Shown here: in pieces, positions 42,444-51,103 of the stretch
How the letters are laid out: each line of letters begins with the position of its first letter
Numbering within the stretch: the first letter of the stretch is position 1
From: Semisulcospira habei
Taxonomy: Eukaryota > Mollusca > Gastropoda > Semisulcospiridae
Assembly (NCBI GenBank): GCA_036245525.1
Contig: BTPG01000003.1
Span: 141,040,797-141,104,796, forward strand
Length of the DNA: 64,000 nucleotides
Reading direction: 5' to 3'
The notes under the pieces: generated by a model
What the model saw: only the letters and a program-made list of their open reading frames with translations
What the model was told of the DNA's origin: nothing
The model's database searches: none
Translations under genes and position numbers: made by a program

Positions 42444-42664
42444 TTAACCCATAAAGCCCTGGAAGACTGTGACCCGATGCGGATGGACCATGATATTTCA
42501 AGGTTGGTGTCAGAATAGCTTGGCGCCGTTAGGCGCCAAGCAATTCTGACACCAACCTTGAAATATCATGGTCGATCTGTCTCCAGAACTGTGATATAGA
42601 CCTCAGAGGATATCTACAACAACAACAAAGTTGATAATTGTGTCCTCAGGGTGTCAGGAGTTAA
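42444..42664. mobile_element. Family B MITE, full length
   Basis: TTAACCCATAAAGCCC to CAGGGTGTCAGGAGTTAA. The hairpin has GATATTTCAAGGTTGGTGTC on one arm and its exact complement on the other. Its right TTAA is shared with the next element. Confidence 0.82.
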
Positions 42665-42830
42665 TCCATTCACTAACAAAACAAATGGTTTTTAGAGTGA
42701 ACCCAAGACAAATGCTACCCCACGCAACTAAGGAACGCCAAAATAACTGTGGCCAGCAGGAGGCCTGGAACGCACAAAGTTGCGCGTCTTTTCAGCCGAG
42801 CGGTATCTTCAGTAGCAGATAAGGGGTTAA
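42661..42830. mobile_element. TTAA-bounded element without hairpin
   Basis: TTAATCCATTCACTAAC to GTAGCAGATAAGGGGTTAA, 170 bp. No internal palindrome is seen; possibly a diverged A- or B-type relative. Confidence 0.45.
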
Positions 42831-42842
42831 ACCTACAGCAAT

Positions 42843-43001
42843 TAACCCCTTCATTGCCAGTGTCTTTTTCAAATCATTGTAAATTCAACGCTCAAGATCC
42901 CCATCGGGAAAAGGAAACTGGAAGCGGCTTCAGGAAGAGGCATAGAGCCTCATAAGCCCCCGCAAATGCGGGGGCTCATGAGGTTCTATGCCTCATGCAG
43001 T
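42843..43001. mobile_element. Family A MITE, right end not found
   Basis: TTAACCCCTTCATTGCC start, a left flank matching 1-60 of the window, and the hairpin at 42937-43000. Confidence 0.8.
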
Positions 43002-43109
43002 AAGGATGTGCTCGGTATTTCAGTAATTGCAATTAGATATTTCCGAAACGACAGACTGCGCGTCTCGCGCTAATTAGTGACACAATAATAACTTAAGAGG
43101 AAGAATAGT

Positions 43110-43117
43110 AGTAGTAA

Positions 43118-43155
<38 letters not shown>

Positions 43156-43310
43156 ATGCATTAAAAATAAAATATTAATAATGCGTTAATAATTATTATT
43201 TAATATTAGTAGTAGTATTATTAATATTAATGATAAAAATAATCATAATCATAATAATAATCATTATAATAATCATCATAATAATCATCATAATATAATA
43301 ATAAAAGATA
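43110..43310. repeat. (ACT)n then AAT-rich imperfect repeats
   Basis: TACTACTAC run 43118-43154; ATAATCATCATAATAATC-type sequence after it. Confidence 0.9.
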
Positions 43311-43765
43311 GCACAGTCACTGTTTAGCATGCACACCAAAATTAAGCAACGTAATTGAAGATTACAACTTGAGCATGCAGTGCTTACGCAGGCCTACTTA
43401 AATTTGACTGTCTAATTACCCACAGCGAAAGAATGACAATTTGAAAAGTAAGCGTCATAAACTCGGACCATTTATAGCCTGGGCCCTACTTCACACAAGC
43501 AACAAATGAAAAGCTACCGGTTCTTTGGTCTGCCGCGATGTCGATTTGGTCTGCGCCTACAAATAAAATGTGTCAGACGGTCTTAATTTCAAGGTCCAAT
43601 GTTTCCTCTGAGAGGTCCGCGGAAAGAAAACGGCCCTTTCCTGCTTTTGAGGCGACGGGGAACCACTGTGTACACGAGAAATGAAAGAGGCTTTTTCTGG
43701 GGACCAAGCCAGAACTAGCATACCTCTTTCCAAGTTCGTTTCCGCGGGCAACAATGGGGAGACGG
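43311..43765. other. Unassigned stretch
   Basis: No gene supported. Confidence 0.35.
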
Positions 43766-43767
43766 AG

Positions 43768-43860
43768 CAGCCATGATGGCTCAAGGGCAGTGCCTGATTA
43801 GCTTGGCGCCTGACAAGACAAGGCGCCAAGCTAATTTGGCACTACCCTTGTGCGAATGGA
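43768..43860. mobile_element. Family B hairpin
   Basis: CCATGATGGCTCAAGGGCAG and TTAGCTTGGCGCC facing AGGCGCCAAGCTAATTTGGC ACTACCCTTG. Confidence 0.75.
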
Positions 43861-43980
43861 GTCAAAGCTAATCAGACGTCACGATGTTACCACGGCCGAG
43901 ATGCATACTTTATGAAGACTACGTAAACACGCGGTGTTTAGGGGACGTTTCTATATTGGTTCGTGAGGCTTTGAAAAAGG
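43861..43980. other. Sequence left of gap
   Basis: Unassigned. An open frame starting at ATG 43884 runs into the Ns. Whether it belongs to the ORF on the far side is unknown because the gap length is nominal. Confidence 0.4.
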
Positions 43981-44000
43981 NNNNNNNNNNNNNNNNNNNN
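43981..44000. other. Assembly gap (20 N)
   Basis: Run of 20 N. Base composition changes sharply across it: mixed, hairpin-rich DNA to the left; AT-rich coding-like DNA to the right. Confidence 1.
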
Positions 44001-44315
44001 GCTAGAGAAGCAACAATAGTATTTGAAATTATCATGAAATCTGTTGCTACTGCTAAAGAGGCTCAAATTGCACAAGGAATTAAACTTACATGGGATGAAA
44101 CAGTAACAGAATCATCAAAGGTCTTTATTGCTATTACAAAAAATGTTGATGTTATTAATGTTTCGAGCAGTGTTCCAGCTGTCAAGGTGGTGGTCGACAA
44201 AACAACTTTTGTTCGTCTAACTTACATAAACCTTGAACACATTGATCTTGTTGCATTTTATTATGCCAGCAAATTGTATACTTTTGAAGAGTTGCAAAAT
44301 GTAATTGCTGATTAA
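44001..44315 (+). CDS. ORF1 of virus-like cassette, C-terminal part (uncharacterised)
   Basis: About 104 codons plus stop are open from the gap edge to TAA at 44313-44315; the N-terminus is hidden by the Ns. I do not recognise the family. The visible part looks like soluble mixed alpha/beta protein: an AREATIVFEIIMKSVATAKEA helix-like start, then alternating beta-type segments such as VFIAITKNVDVINVSS and VPAVKVVVDKTTFVRLTYI, ending in an acidic helix (YTFEELQNVIAD). No membrane segment, cysteine pairs or catalytic motif were seen. The stop codon overlaps AATAAA (44315-44320), and a second AATAAA is at 44335. It lies 29 bp upstream of ORF2 on the same strand, with no intron signals. The compact spacing and AT-rich coding style differ from everything else in the window and suggest DNA-virus-like or large-transposon cargo (inference). 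Confidence 0.6.
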   Translation, partial: AREATIVFEIIMKSVATAKEAQIAQGIKLTWDETVTESSKVFIAITKNVDVINVSSSVPAVKVVVDKTTFVRLTYINLEHIDLVAFYYASKLYTFEELQNVIAD

Positions 44316-44344
44316 ATAAAAAAAAATATTTGTCAATAAAAAAA

Positions 44345-45031
44345 ATGGTAAACTTCTATCCGCAACTACCAACGCTTGATCCGACTGAAACAAATGTGAT
44401 GACTAAAACAACGCTTGCGCCTGATCCACATATGCCAATTGCTTCAGATAAAACATTACAGGCAGATGCATTCAGATTAAATAATATTACAGAAGCTTTG
44501 AAATATTTGGAGAGTGAGGAGGCTAAGTACTCACGGTGCAAAAGGAGGTATAAGTCAGTATTTAATTCTGTTCAAAACACTTCTATGGCTATTGGTGCAG
44601 TTTCAGCTTCATGTTCTGTAGGGGGTATTGTTCTGTTCGCCACAGGAATTGGGAGTTTGGCTGGAATAGCAGTTGAGGCTGTTAGCGTTGCTACATGCCT
44701 GGCTTGCTTTGGTTTGGAAGCCTTGAACAAGAGGTTTCACACGAAATTACAGAAACATGAAGCATTGAGTACGCTTGCTGGTGCAAAGCTGAGCAGTATG
44801 AAACTTATTATCAGTAAGGCATTGAACGATAATTTTATTGATGACGAAGAATTTAAGCGAGTCCAGGATGATTTAAATAATTACAAGAAACAGAAATCTG
44901 AAATACAGAATAAAATGCGTAGTCAATCTCCCGTCAATGTTGAAGAACTGAAGGCCAGTTTTTTAGCAGAGGGAAAAAGGATAGGGGTACAGGAAACCAC
45001 AGAAAAACTACACAATCTTTTAAACAAATAA
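44345..45031 (+). CDS. ORF2 of virus-like cassette, glycine/alanine-rich membrane-hairpin protein
   Basis: 228 codons from ATG 44345; the frame also extends five codons upstream to a TTG, which is unlikely to be used in a eukaryote. Predicted layout: proline/threonine-rich N-terminus (1-35), amphipathic helix (about 40-76), a long hydrophobic Gly/Ala/Ser-rich stretch (about 81-123, MAIGAVSASCSVGGIVLF onward) that could be a membrane hairpin, then a basic helical C-terminus containing LISKALNDNFIDDEEFKRVQ and a coiled-coil-like LNNYKKQKSEIQNKMRSQ. From memory, similar KALND...EFK/KHE...L proteins occur in many copies in cnidarian and molluscan genomes as uncharacterised proteins; this needs a search. 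No enzyme motif is seen. TAA (45029-45031) overlaps AATAAA, as in ORF1. A TTTAAAC heptamer in the zero frame (T TTA AAC, 45019-45025) lies just before the stop. Confidence 0.65.
   Translation: MVNFYPQLPTLDPTETNVMTKTTLAPDPHMPIASDKTLQADAFRLNNITEALKYLESEEAKYSRCKRRYKSVFNSVQNTSMAIGAVSASCSVGGIVLFATGIGSLAGIAVEAVSVATCLACFGLEALNKRFHTKLQKHEALSTLAGAKLSSMKLIISKALNDNFIDDEEFKRVQDDLNNYKKQKSEIQNKMRSQSPVNVEELKASFLAEGKRIGVQETTEKLHNLLNK
45019..45025 (+). promoter_or_regulatory. Candidate -1 ribosomal frameshift heptamer UUUAAAC
   Basis: In the ORF2 frame the bases read T TTA AAC, one of the most efficient slippery heptamers known. The -1 frame is open from 44944 to 45150, across the ORF2 stop. No strong downstream pseudoknot is evident; only a small palindrome (ATGACATGTCAT, 45083-45094) is visible. 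An AATAAA right after the heptamer argues that some transcripts may end before the extension. Confidence 0.4.
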
Positions 45032-45087
45032 AAATCAGATTTGGTAATCAATCAATATTTTTGTCATATGCTTCGCAGAGAGATGAC

Positions 45088-45153
45088 ATGTCATTTACAC
45101 CACTTGTGCCTGATTATTTAACCCCATCAGCACCACCACCTGAGTATTACTGA
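45088..45153 (+). CDS. Short ORF or ORF2 -1-frame tail with PSAP and PPEY motifs
   Basis: In the -1 frame relative to ORF2, an open stretch (44944-45150) ends at TGA 45151-45153. It has an internal ATG at 45088 giving a 21-residue peptide. Its end carries PSAP directly followed by PPPEY (45124-45147). PSAP and PPxY are the classic late-domain motifs that recruit Tsg101/ESCRT-I and Nedd4-family ligases, used by enveloped viruses and by retroelement Gag proteins. It could be a separate mini-ORF or a frameshift extension of ORF2. The motif density in so short a frame is striking, but chance cannot be excluded. Confidence 0.4.
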   Translation: MSFTPLVPDYLTPSAPPPEYY

Positions 45154-45228
45154 GAAAAAAAAGTTTTTTTATTGTCCTTGTATCTTGATAAATCTGTCTC
45201 AGTGTCTTGGGACTTGAGTCAAGTTGTT

Positions 45229-45297
45229 GTAAGAACTTAGGGTAAGTACTTGTAAGAACTTAGGGTAAGTACTTGTAAGAACTTAGGGTAAGTAATT
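45229..45297. repeat. 23-bp tandem repeat, 3 copies
   Basis: Unit GTAAGAACTTAGGGTAAGTA CTT; the third copy ends TAATT. A complementary AAGTTCTTA follows at 45300-45308. Confidence 0.9.
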
Positions 45298-45436
45298 AAT
45301 AAGTTCTTATGGCAACACACTTAAAGGTTACCTCTGCAGGTTCCTAAAAGTTAGTTGCAACTTGTTAATAAGTATTAAGTTTCACTTGGCATCACTTGAT
45401 CAGGTAAATGATTAGGTGTTGACAGAGACAATAGTT

Positions 45437-45651
45437 ATAGAGATAAAACAATAGAGTCCCGATAGATAATCAGATCAATAGAGCCGCATCAGTCATGCTT
45501 GTCAGTTTTTAAAAATCAAAGGGTTGATTCAGAATTAACGGGGGTAAAATTGGGGTCAACATTTTGATATTAAAAAATGATGTAAATTAATGACTGATGC
45601 GGCTCTATTGAATTCATTGTCTATCGGGACTCTATTGTTTTATCTCTAAAG
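45437..45651. repeat. Long inverted repeat at distal end of cassette
   Basis: Left arm 45437-45497 (AGAGATAAAACAATAGAGTC, CGATAG, CAATAGAGCCGCATCAGTCA) faces right arm 45588-45651 (TGACTGATGCGGCTCTATTG ... TTTTATCTCT). The loop is about 90 bp. The arms are identical apart from about 10 bp in the middle. It may mark one terminus of the element carrying ORF1/ORF2; the other terminus would be beyond the gap. Confidence 0.8.
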
Positions 45652-45734
45652 GCGGAAATAAAGCGCCGCCCCAGTCTATTGCATCGTCCGCCAGAACTTA
45701 GAAGCGTTCCGGTTCGAAGTGTCCCGCTCCAAGT

Positions 45735-45970
45735 TTAACCCCCATTAACTGCCGGGGCAAGGTGAACGCTACATATCTGCAAGAGACATAAATCCTGATG
45801 AGCCCCGGATGACGCGGGGGCTCATGAGGATTTCTGTCTCTTGTTAGTCAGCCCTGTGTTCTTTGTGTGCTCTGTCCCCCTTTTATTTGTTTTCTTCGCC
45901 GCGCGAATGTCGGTCAGTGTGCAGAGGTTTCAGACGCGAAATCCGCGTCTGCTGGCAGCGAAGGGGTTAA
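45735..45970. mobile_element. Family A MITE, full length, reverse orientation
   Basis: TTAACCCCCATTAACTGCCG to GGCAGCGAAGGGGTTAA; hairpin 45778-45843. The part right of the hairpin corresponds to the left flank of the other copies. Confidence 0.82.
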
Positions 45971-46187
45971 GGTCATCATCAGACTCCCTTCTGAGTGGGA
46001 GGCCTTCTGCTTTAAAACTCATTCTACCCCAACACCGAAATCCTTAAATTTTGCCGTCGTTCTCTGAAGACTGCATTGCAGTGCAGGACACAGATCGACC
46101 ATGATAGTTCAAGGGTGATGCCAGAATAGCTTGGCGCCCATAGGCGCCAAGCTATTCTGGCATCACCCTTGAACTATCATGGTCGAT

Positions 46188-46201
46188 CCTTATCTTGCTG
46201 T
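46188..46201. repeat. 14-bp target-site duplication, left copy
   Basis: CCTTATCTTGCTGT, repeated exactly at 46581-46594. Confidence 0.9.
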
Positions 46202-46580
46202 ACCCGGGTCTGCCCTGGGGGACTTGGGTGGGGTTAGGTATTTTTTAGTTCCCAGGGTCACCCTGGTCAGCCCCACAGGGTGGGGTTTTCTCTCTATTCT
46301 GGGGCATGTGTTTCTGTCTACCCTTTGTCCATTCACCTGTATTTGCCTTTTTAAAACTCTCCCTACTGTCTGCACTGCCTGTAGCTCTTGATATTGGATG
46401 TGTGTTGCTAAATGGTCTTAGCTTTATTTAGGCCCCATGTTTTAGGTTTATTTAATGTATTTGACCGGCTGGCGACATACATTCAATGTTCTGTTTAGTT
46501 TGGTTTTTTTTTCACAAGCAGTGCAGGCACGTCCTGAGAAAGCCTTGTTGCTGTCGGGACGTTAAGCAATGTACAATCAA
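46202..46580 (+). mobile_element. 379-bp retroposed unit (family S) with exact target duplication
   Basis: Runs from ACCCGGGTCTGCCCTGGGGG to GACGTTAAGCAATGTACAAT CAA. It is flanked by a perfect 14-bp duplication, so insertion was probably by target-primed reverse transcription. Same two ends as the minus copy at 14501-14883, which implies a defined full-length unit. No tRNA boxes, no ORF above 70 codons, no poly-A. Likely a SINE-like non-autonomous element of uncertain 5' origin. Confidence 0.85.
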
Positions 46581-46793
46581 CCTTATCTTGCTGTGGTGTG
46601 TCTGGGGTAGAAAGAACTATTTGCGCCTGTGTTCCCCAGAGCCTGTGCTTTTTTGTGATGTCAGCGTTGGACTGTTGCTGTGACCTCCACCTCGGACTGT
46701 ACGATTGAGCTTAAGTCCTGCGCAAGCCTCCACGCAAACGTGCTACACTACAATTGCGGAGCGCCATGCGTAATGGCTTGATTGGATTAAGAT

Positions 46794-46979
46794 TTAACCC
46801 CATTCGCTGCCGGCGATCACGAACTTCGCGTCTTAAGCAACTGCACACTGACCGAAATTCGTGTGAAAGTTGACAAAAGAGTGTAGAGCTAACAAGAGAC
46901 ATAAATCCTCATGAGCGGGGGCTCATGAGGATTCATGTCTTTTGTAGCTGGGCAGCATTCACCTTGCTCCGCCAGTTAA
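46794..46979. mobile_element. Family A MITE, full length
   Basis: TTAACCCCATTCGCTGCCGG to GCTCCGCCAGTTAA. The hairpin is AGAGACATAAATCCTCATGA GC directly against its complement with almost no loop. Closest to the copy at 15813. Confidence 0.8.
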
Positions 46980-47685
46980 ACTGACTGTGCGTCCGCGGTG
47001 ACATATACATACCTGTTACATTGATTTCCAGGCATAACTGCATATTTGACTCACAGACATATTAATTAAGATACCTGACTGTAATAAAACTCCACAAAAG
47101 CCGTCAAGTTAGAGCGCCAGCTACTTTCTGTTTTACTCATGGTCCAAGAGTTGTGCTATAAATAGCTATTACCTCGGCTCTGACGCTTAGCAGAGTTGAG
47201 CGGCGCATACGCCGCTTCAGCGGTACTGGGGACACAAAGTGATGTAATCAAGCAGTTGTGAACGAAATAACAACCGCAGCCACTAGTTAGGAGACAATAT
47301 GGCCGGCCATAGATTTTACTCCCCCTTTCATCTCCATTCGACACCGGGTCGATCACGTTTTGAAATCTTGCTCCAAAAATGTGCAGTGAAAGGGTATGGG
47401 TGTGTGGGTTGTTTGTGTGTGTGCGTGCGTGTGTTTGTGCACGTAGTATAAGGTAGTGTCGTCTCATTTAGTTTTTAAGAACGTTTTTTTTTTCTTCTAG
47501 GTGAATATTAACATTACAGATGGTTGTGATGTTATATACGTGCATATACTCACTGTAATCGCTCGGTTTGTTCTAGTCAGTCAAATTTATTTACTTGTTT
47601 TATGTTTACATTTGTTGTTTATACAACAGTTTTTTTTTTAAATTCCGCTACTAACAAATTTCCCATCTTGGGACAATAAAGGTAT
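46980..47685. other. Unassigned stretch
   Basis: A segment at 47310-47400 (GATTTTACTCCCCCTTTCAT, CTCCAAAAATGTGCAGTGAA AG) is repeated at 49296-49390, so both ends of the 47-49-kb repeat block share sequence. Confidence 0.5.
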
Positions 47686-47687
47686 TC

Positions 47688-47689
<2 letters not shown>

Positions 47690-47780
<91 letters not shown>
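47690..47780. repeat. (TA)n tract
   Basis: About 45 TA units. Confidence 0.95.
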
Positions 47781-47781
<1 letters not shown>

Positions 47782-47794
47782 TTTTAACACTAGT

Positions 47795-48152
47795 CTAGTA
47801 CATGCGTTGTGTTTATAATTTCAGGTTACGCCGTATGCCTACCTGAAGAGCCCCCCTTGGGGGAAACCGGTCGTAGGCGGCAAAAACTTTAAATCTACTC
47901 AGCAGGTCCAATATCTGTTTGGGAATATTTTCTAGCATCCCCCCTCGGGGGGAACACTGGATATTCTCCAGCGGATGGCGGGGCGCCTGGGGTTAGTCCT
48001 ACTGCTTTATGTAGTAGGTGTTCAGTGGAAGGCTCAAAAGATCTAATAAGCAATGCAGTCACAAAAAGGGCAGCTGATGTCCTGATGACACAATGCAAGC
48101 TTACCAGCCTGGAATTCTATGGCATTAGCACAGCATTCTCAGAATTGAATGA
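47795..48152 (+). repeat. AT-tract-associated unit, copy 1
   Basis: About 358 bp from TAGTCTAGTACATGCGTTG to TTCTCAGAATTGAATGAAAA. Matches copy 2 (48368-48728) throughout and copy 3 (48936-49055) in its last third. Orientation and function are unknown. It contains the hammerhead-like motif at 47837-47878. Confidence 0.8.
47837..47878 (+). ncRNA. Hammerhead-ribozyme-like motif, copy 1
   Basis: Order of elements fits a minimal type I hammerhead: stem I GCCTAC/GTAGGC, core CTGAAGA (47843-47849, matching CUGANGA), a C-run/G-run helix II, GAAA (47863-47866), short self-complementary ACCGGT as helix III, and a GTC cleavage triplet. Weak points: helix II pairs imperfectly next to the core. Minimal hammerheads of this kind are known in Penelope-like elements and retrozymes. 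Confidence 0.35.
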
Positions 48153-48367
48153 AAAATTATGTCCCTTGGAGCTAATCTGTTTGAGTGCATTTTTGGGGCT
48201 TTGGTCGACGCCTTTGTTAAAAGTAAAGAATAATTGCGCCACAAAATTGCCTAGGTGTTGCCTTTTCAAAATTAGTCTGTCTTCTTCCACTGCAACACCG
48301 CATAAAGCTTTAGGGATGCAATCCGCGCTGTGCTGATGGTGCTACCAGTACATTTTGGAGGCGGCTG
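48153..48367. other. Spacer between repeat copies
   Basis: Unassigned; begins where the (TA)n of copies 2 and 3 would lie, so copy 1 lacks a TA tail. Confidence 0.5.
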
Positions 48368-48839
<472 letters not shown>

Positions 48840-48935
48840 TTCTTACTTTAAACAAGGCGTCGCCCCAAGCCAAAATGCACTTAATCAAATTACCTCCAAG
48901 GTCTGTCATTCCTTCTCTCGCACTAATCTCCTTTC

Positions 48936-49055
48936 TAGATCTAGTGAGCGATGCAGTCACAAACAAAAAGGGCAGCTGATGACACAATGCAAGTTTACCC
49001 GCCTGGAATTCCATTTGCATTCGGCACAGCAAGAGCATTCTCAGAATTGAAATGA
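48936..49055 (+). repeat. AT-tract-associated unit, copy 3 (partial)
   Basis: AGTGAGCGATGCAGTCACAA, GGGCAGCTGATGACACAATG CAAG, TCTCAGAATTGAAATGAAAA; only the last third remains, and it leads into (TA)n. Confidence 0.75.
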
Positions 49056-49164
<109 letters not shown>

Positions 49165-49504
49165 TTCAGTGTTATGCAATGTTGAGACTCTCCGGGAGCG
49201 CTTAGGGTCTTTAAGGGGTTAAATTCGCTCATGCTTCTGAACTCAGGTCTAGCTGGCATACACGGTCCTAGCTTCTGGCGTTAACTCGGGCGGCAATAGA
49301 TTTTACTCCCTCTTTTGATCTCCACTAGGCACCCTGAGTTGGGTCGATCAAGTTTTGAAATCCTGCTCCAAAAATGTGCAGTGAAAGATTGAACTGAAAA
49401 GGAAAGCACGCCGGAAGCGCAATGTAGAATAATTCAGGAGGAAATAATAAACGTGATGGCGAAGATGAAAGTTTTCTCATGCCTGATTCTTATGTACATG
49501 AGCA

Positions 49505-49602
49505 AAGAGTCTTCGGGTCACCATCCGCTTTAGATGGCCTGTGGACTGCTGTGCGCGGGCCAGTTAAGTCTGATGTAGGATTTAAACGCCTTTTGTTCAG
49601 CG
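49505..49602. mobile_element. Family F remnant
   Basis: GTGCGCGGGCCAGTTAAGTC and AAACGCCTTTTGTTCAGCGG survive. Confidence 0.45.
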
Positions 49603-49726
49603 GATACTTATGAATTAGTCAGTATATTAGTGTACATGTATAGAAATCGTGTAGACAGCGGTTCCAAACAAGTTACATTTATACACGGAAACGTGAACGA
49701 TCATGCATACATTATATACAAATGTT

Positions 49727-49845
49727 GCTCGATATAGTAGATGTGATTACAAGACCCGAATTAAAATGTCTGGTTCAGGTCGAGTATTCACATCTGTCGG
49801 TTAACGGTCCTATGTGTCAAGCAAAATTTGGTTCAATATAATTAT
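49727..49845. mobile_element. Inverted-repeat element related to 10963-11090
   Basis: AGATGTGATTACAAGACCCG AATTAAAATGTC against CAGGTCGAGTATTCACATCT, then GTCAAGCAAAATTTGGTTCA. Confidence 0.55.
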
Positions 49846-50019
49846 GTCCGAAGTCAAAAATTAATTTTTACTTGAGTCCTTCATTTTGCGGCTGTTTTAA
49901 ACACTGACTGACGACAGCATACCGGACTGTTGACTAAAGCTGTAAGTTTGTCTGATTGTGTAGACTACACTATGCAATGCTTTCCATAATCGTTTTTGTT
50001 ATTGAGCAGATTCTGCTCA

Positions 50020-50122
50020 TATACTGACGAGCAAAAGAAATGCGACTTTTTTAAAATTATCGGAAACACTTTAGTGCTTCCGATGATTCCAAAAATATCG
50101 CACTATTTTGCTCGTCAGTATA
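50020..50122. mobile_element. Family E palindrome, long form
   Basis: TACTGACGAGCAAAAGAAAT GCG ... TTATCGGAAACACTTTAGTG folds onto CGATGATTCC ... TTTTGCTCGTCAGTATA. Confidence 0.85.
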
Positions 50123-50294
50123 ATTCTACCAACAATAATGACGGGCATGAGGAGCTTGTTCATGTGGCAGTATGAGCTCATTTTGCGTTTTCGTTTTGAC
50201 AAATGCAAGTATCCAGATTGTATTTTCCAGACCTGCAGTGGTTTTGGGGAAGGAAAGTATATCAAGCAAATTCATGATATTCATCTGCTTGCTA

Positions 50295-50397
50295 TATACT
50301 GACGAGCAAAAGAAACGCGACATTTTGGGAATCATCGGAAACACTTTAGTGTTTCCGATGATTCCCAAAATGTCGCGTTTCGTTTGCTCGTGGTATT
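50295..50397. mobile_element. Family E palindrome, long form, near perfect
   Basis: Arms of about 48 bp meet at CACTTTAGTG. The last TCAGTATA is altered to TGGTATTC. Confidence 0.85.
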
Positions 50398-50532
50398 CAA
50401 TAACAGTACATTGTGTCAAAGAATTTTTTAAAAAAATTTATAGTGTGGGTACACTCCCACCCGTCACATTTTACGTTCCTCCTTCCTTTCCCCCCTCCCG
50501 ATACCACCCCCTCACCCTCCTCCCCCATCCAA

Positions 50533-50690
50533 GGGAGCTGGGTGGCTCGGTGGTAGAGCGTTCGACTCACGTCCGAAAGGCCCCGGGTTCGAATCCAGCT
50601 GTGGTCAAAATTTGTTCAGACCCTGTTTCGGTGCCCCGTCTTTGAAATCACCTGCTTGGTGGGCAAAAGACGTTAAGCTCTAAACCTTTT
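50533..50690 (+). mobile_element. tRNA-derived SINE, RTE-type tail
   Basis: A-box TGGCTCGGTGGTAGAGC and B-box GGGTTCGAATCC with the right spacing, in a tRNA-like head whose anticodon position would read CAC. The body follows, then GGCAAAAGACGTTAAGCTCT AAACC, a tail like the GACGTTAA fragments at 34.0 and 42.3 kb. Acceptor ends do not pair, so it is not a tRNA gene. Confidence 0.8.
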
Positions 50691-51040
50691 TCCTCCCCCA
50701 TCCAGCCGTCAGATATATAAACAGAAAACTCAAGCCGCCACCAGCGCAACCGCTGCTACTGAGTACTACCACTAACTACAAACCACTACAACAACCACGG
50801 GCGACCACTTCGACAAAGTACTAAGGACAGCCGCCCTCGCCACAAGGACCATTATTAACTTCCCCACAAACGTTTGCTTCGACTCCTCGACAGCTCTCAG
50901 AGCTCCCTCGCAAACCGGCATGGGGAAATAACACACATCTGGTAACCTCTCTTTTGAGACGCTGGGCATTGTGCACGACATCAGAGGAGACAGTCTTTGC
51001 GAAATCCTTCAAACATCAACGTCACGTGGAAGCGTCAACT
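50691..51040. other. Unassigned stretch
   Basis: CAAC/CACTAC-rich; no gene supported. Confidence 0.35.
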
Positions 51041-51046
51041 ATTTAC

Positions 51047-51103
51047 CAGAGACATAGATCCTGAAGGCTCCTGGCAGGTGCAGAGGCTGATTAGGATCTA
51101 TGT
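51047..51103. mobile_element. Family A hairpin, decayed
   Basis: CAGAGACATAGATCCTGAAG against GCTGATTAGGATCTATGTCA. Confidence 0.6.

Larger units (their letters stand above)
46012..46617. mobile_element. Family B MITE interrupted by a retroposed insert
   Basis: Left end TTAAAACTCATTCTACCCC; hairpin 46098-46187. The right flank is split by the insert at 46202-46580 and resumes as GTGGTGTGTCTGGGGTAGAA. Apart from the insert it is the reverse complement of the copy at 35841. Confidence 0.88.

Noticed and set aside
43884..44315. Single ORF across the N gap
   Set aside because: The gap is a nominal 20 N, so frame continuity across it is not evidence; only the part right of the gap is annotated.
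44330..44344. Upstream start of ORF2 at TTG 44330
   Set aside because: Non-AUG; the ATG at 44345 is the natural eukaryotic start.
48025..48336. 103-codon open frame in the (TA)n-associated unit
   Set aside because: Not preserved in frame in copy 3 and without recognisable domain; AT-repeat-derived extension in copy 2.
50533..50605. Functional tRNA gene
   Set aside because: A and B boxes are present but acceptor strands do not pair and the sequence continues into a SINE body.
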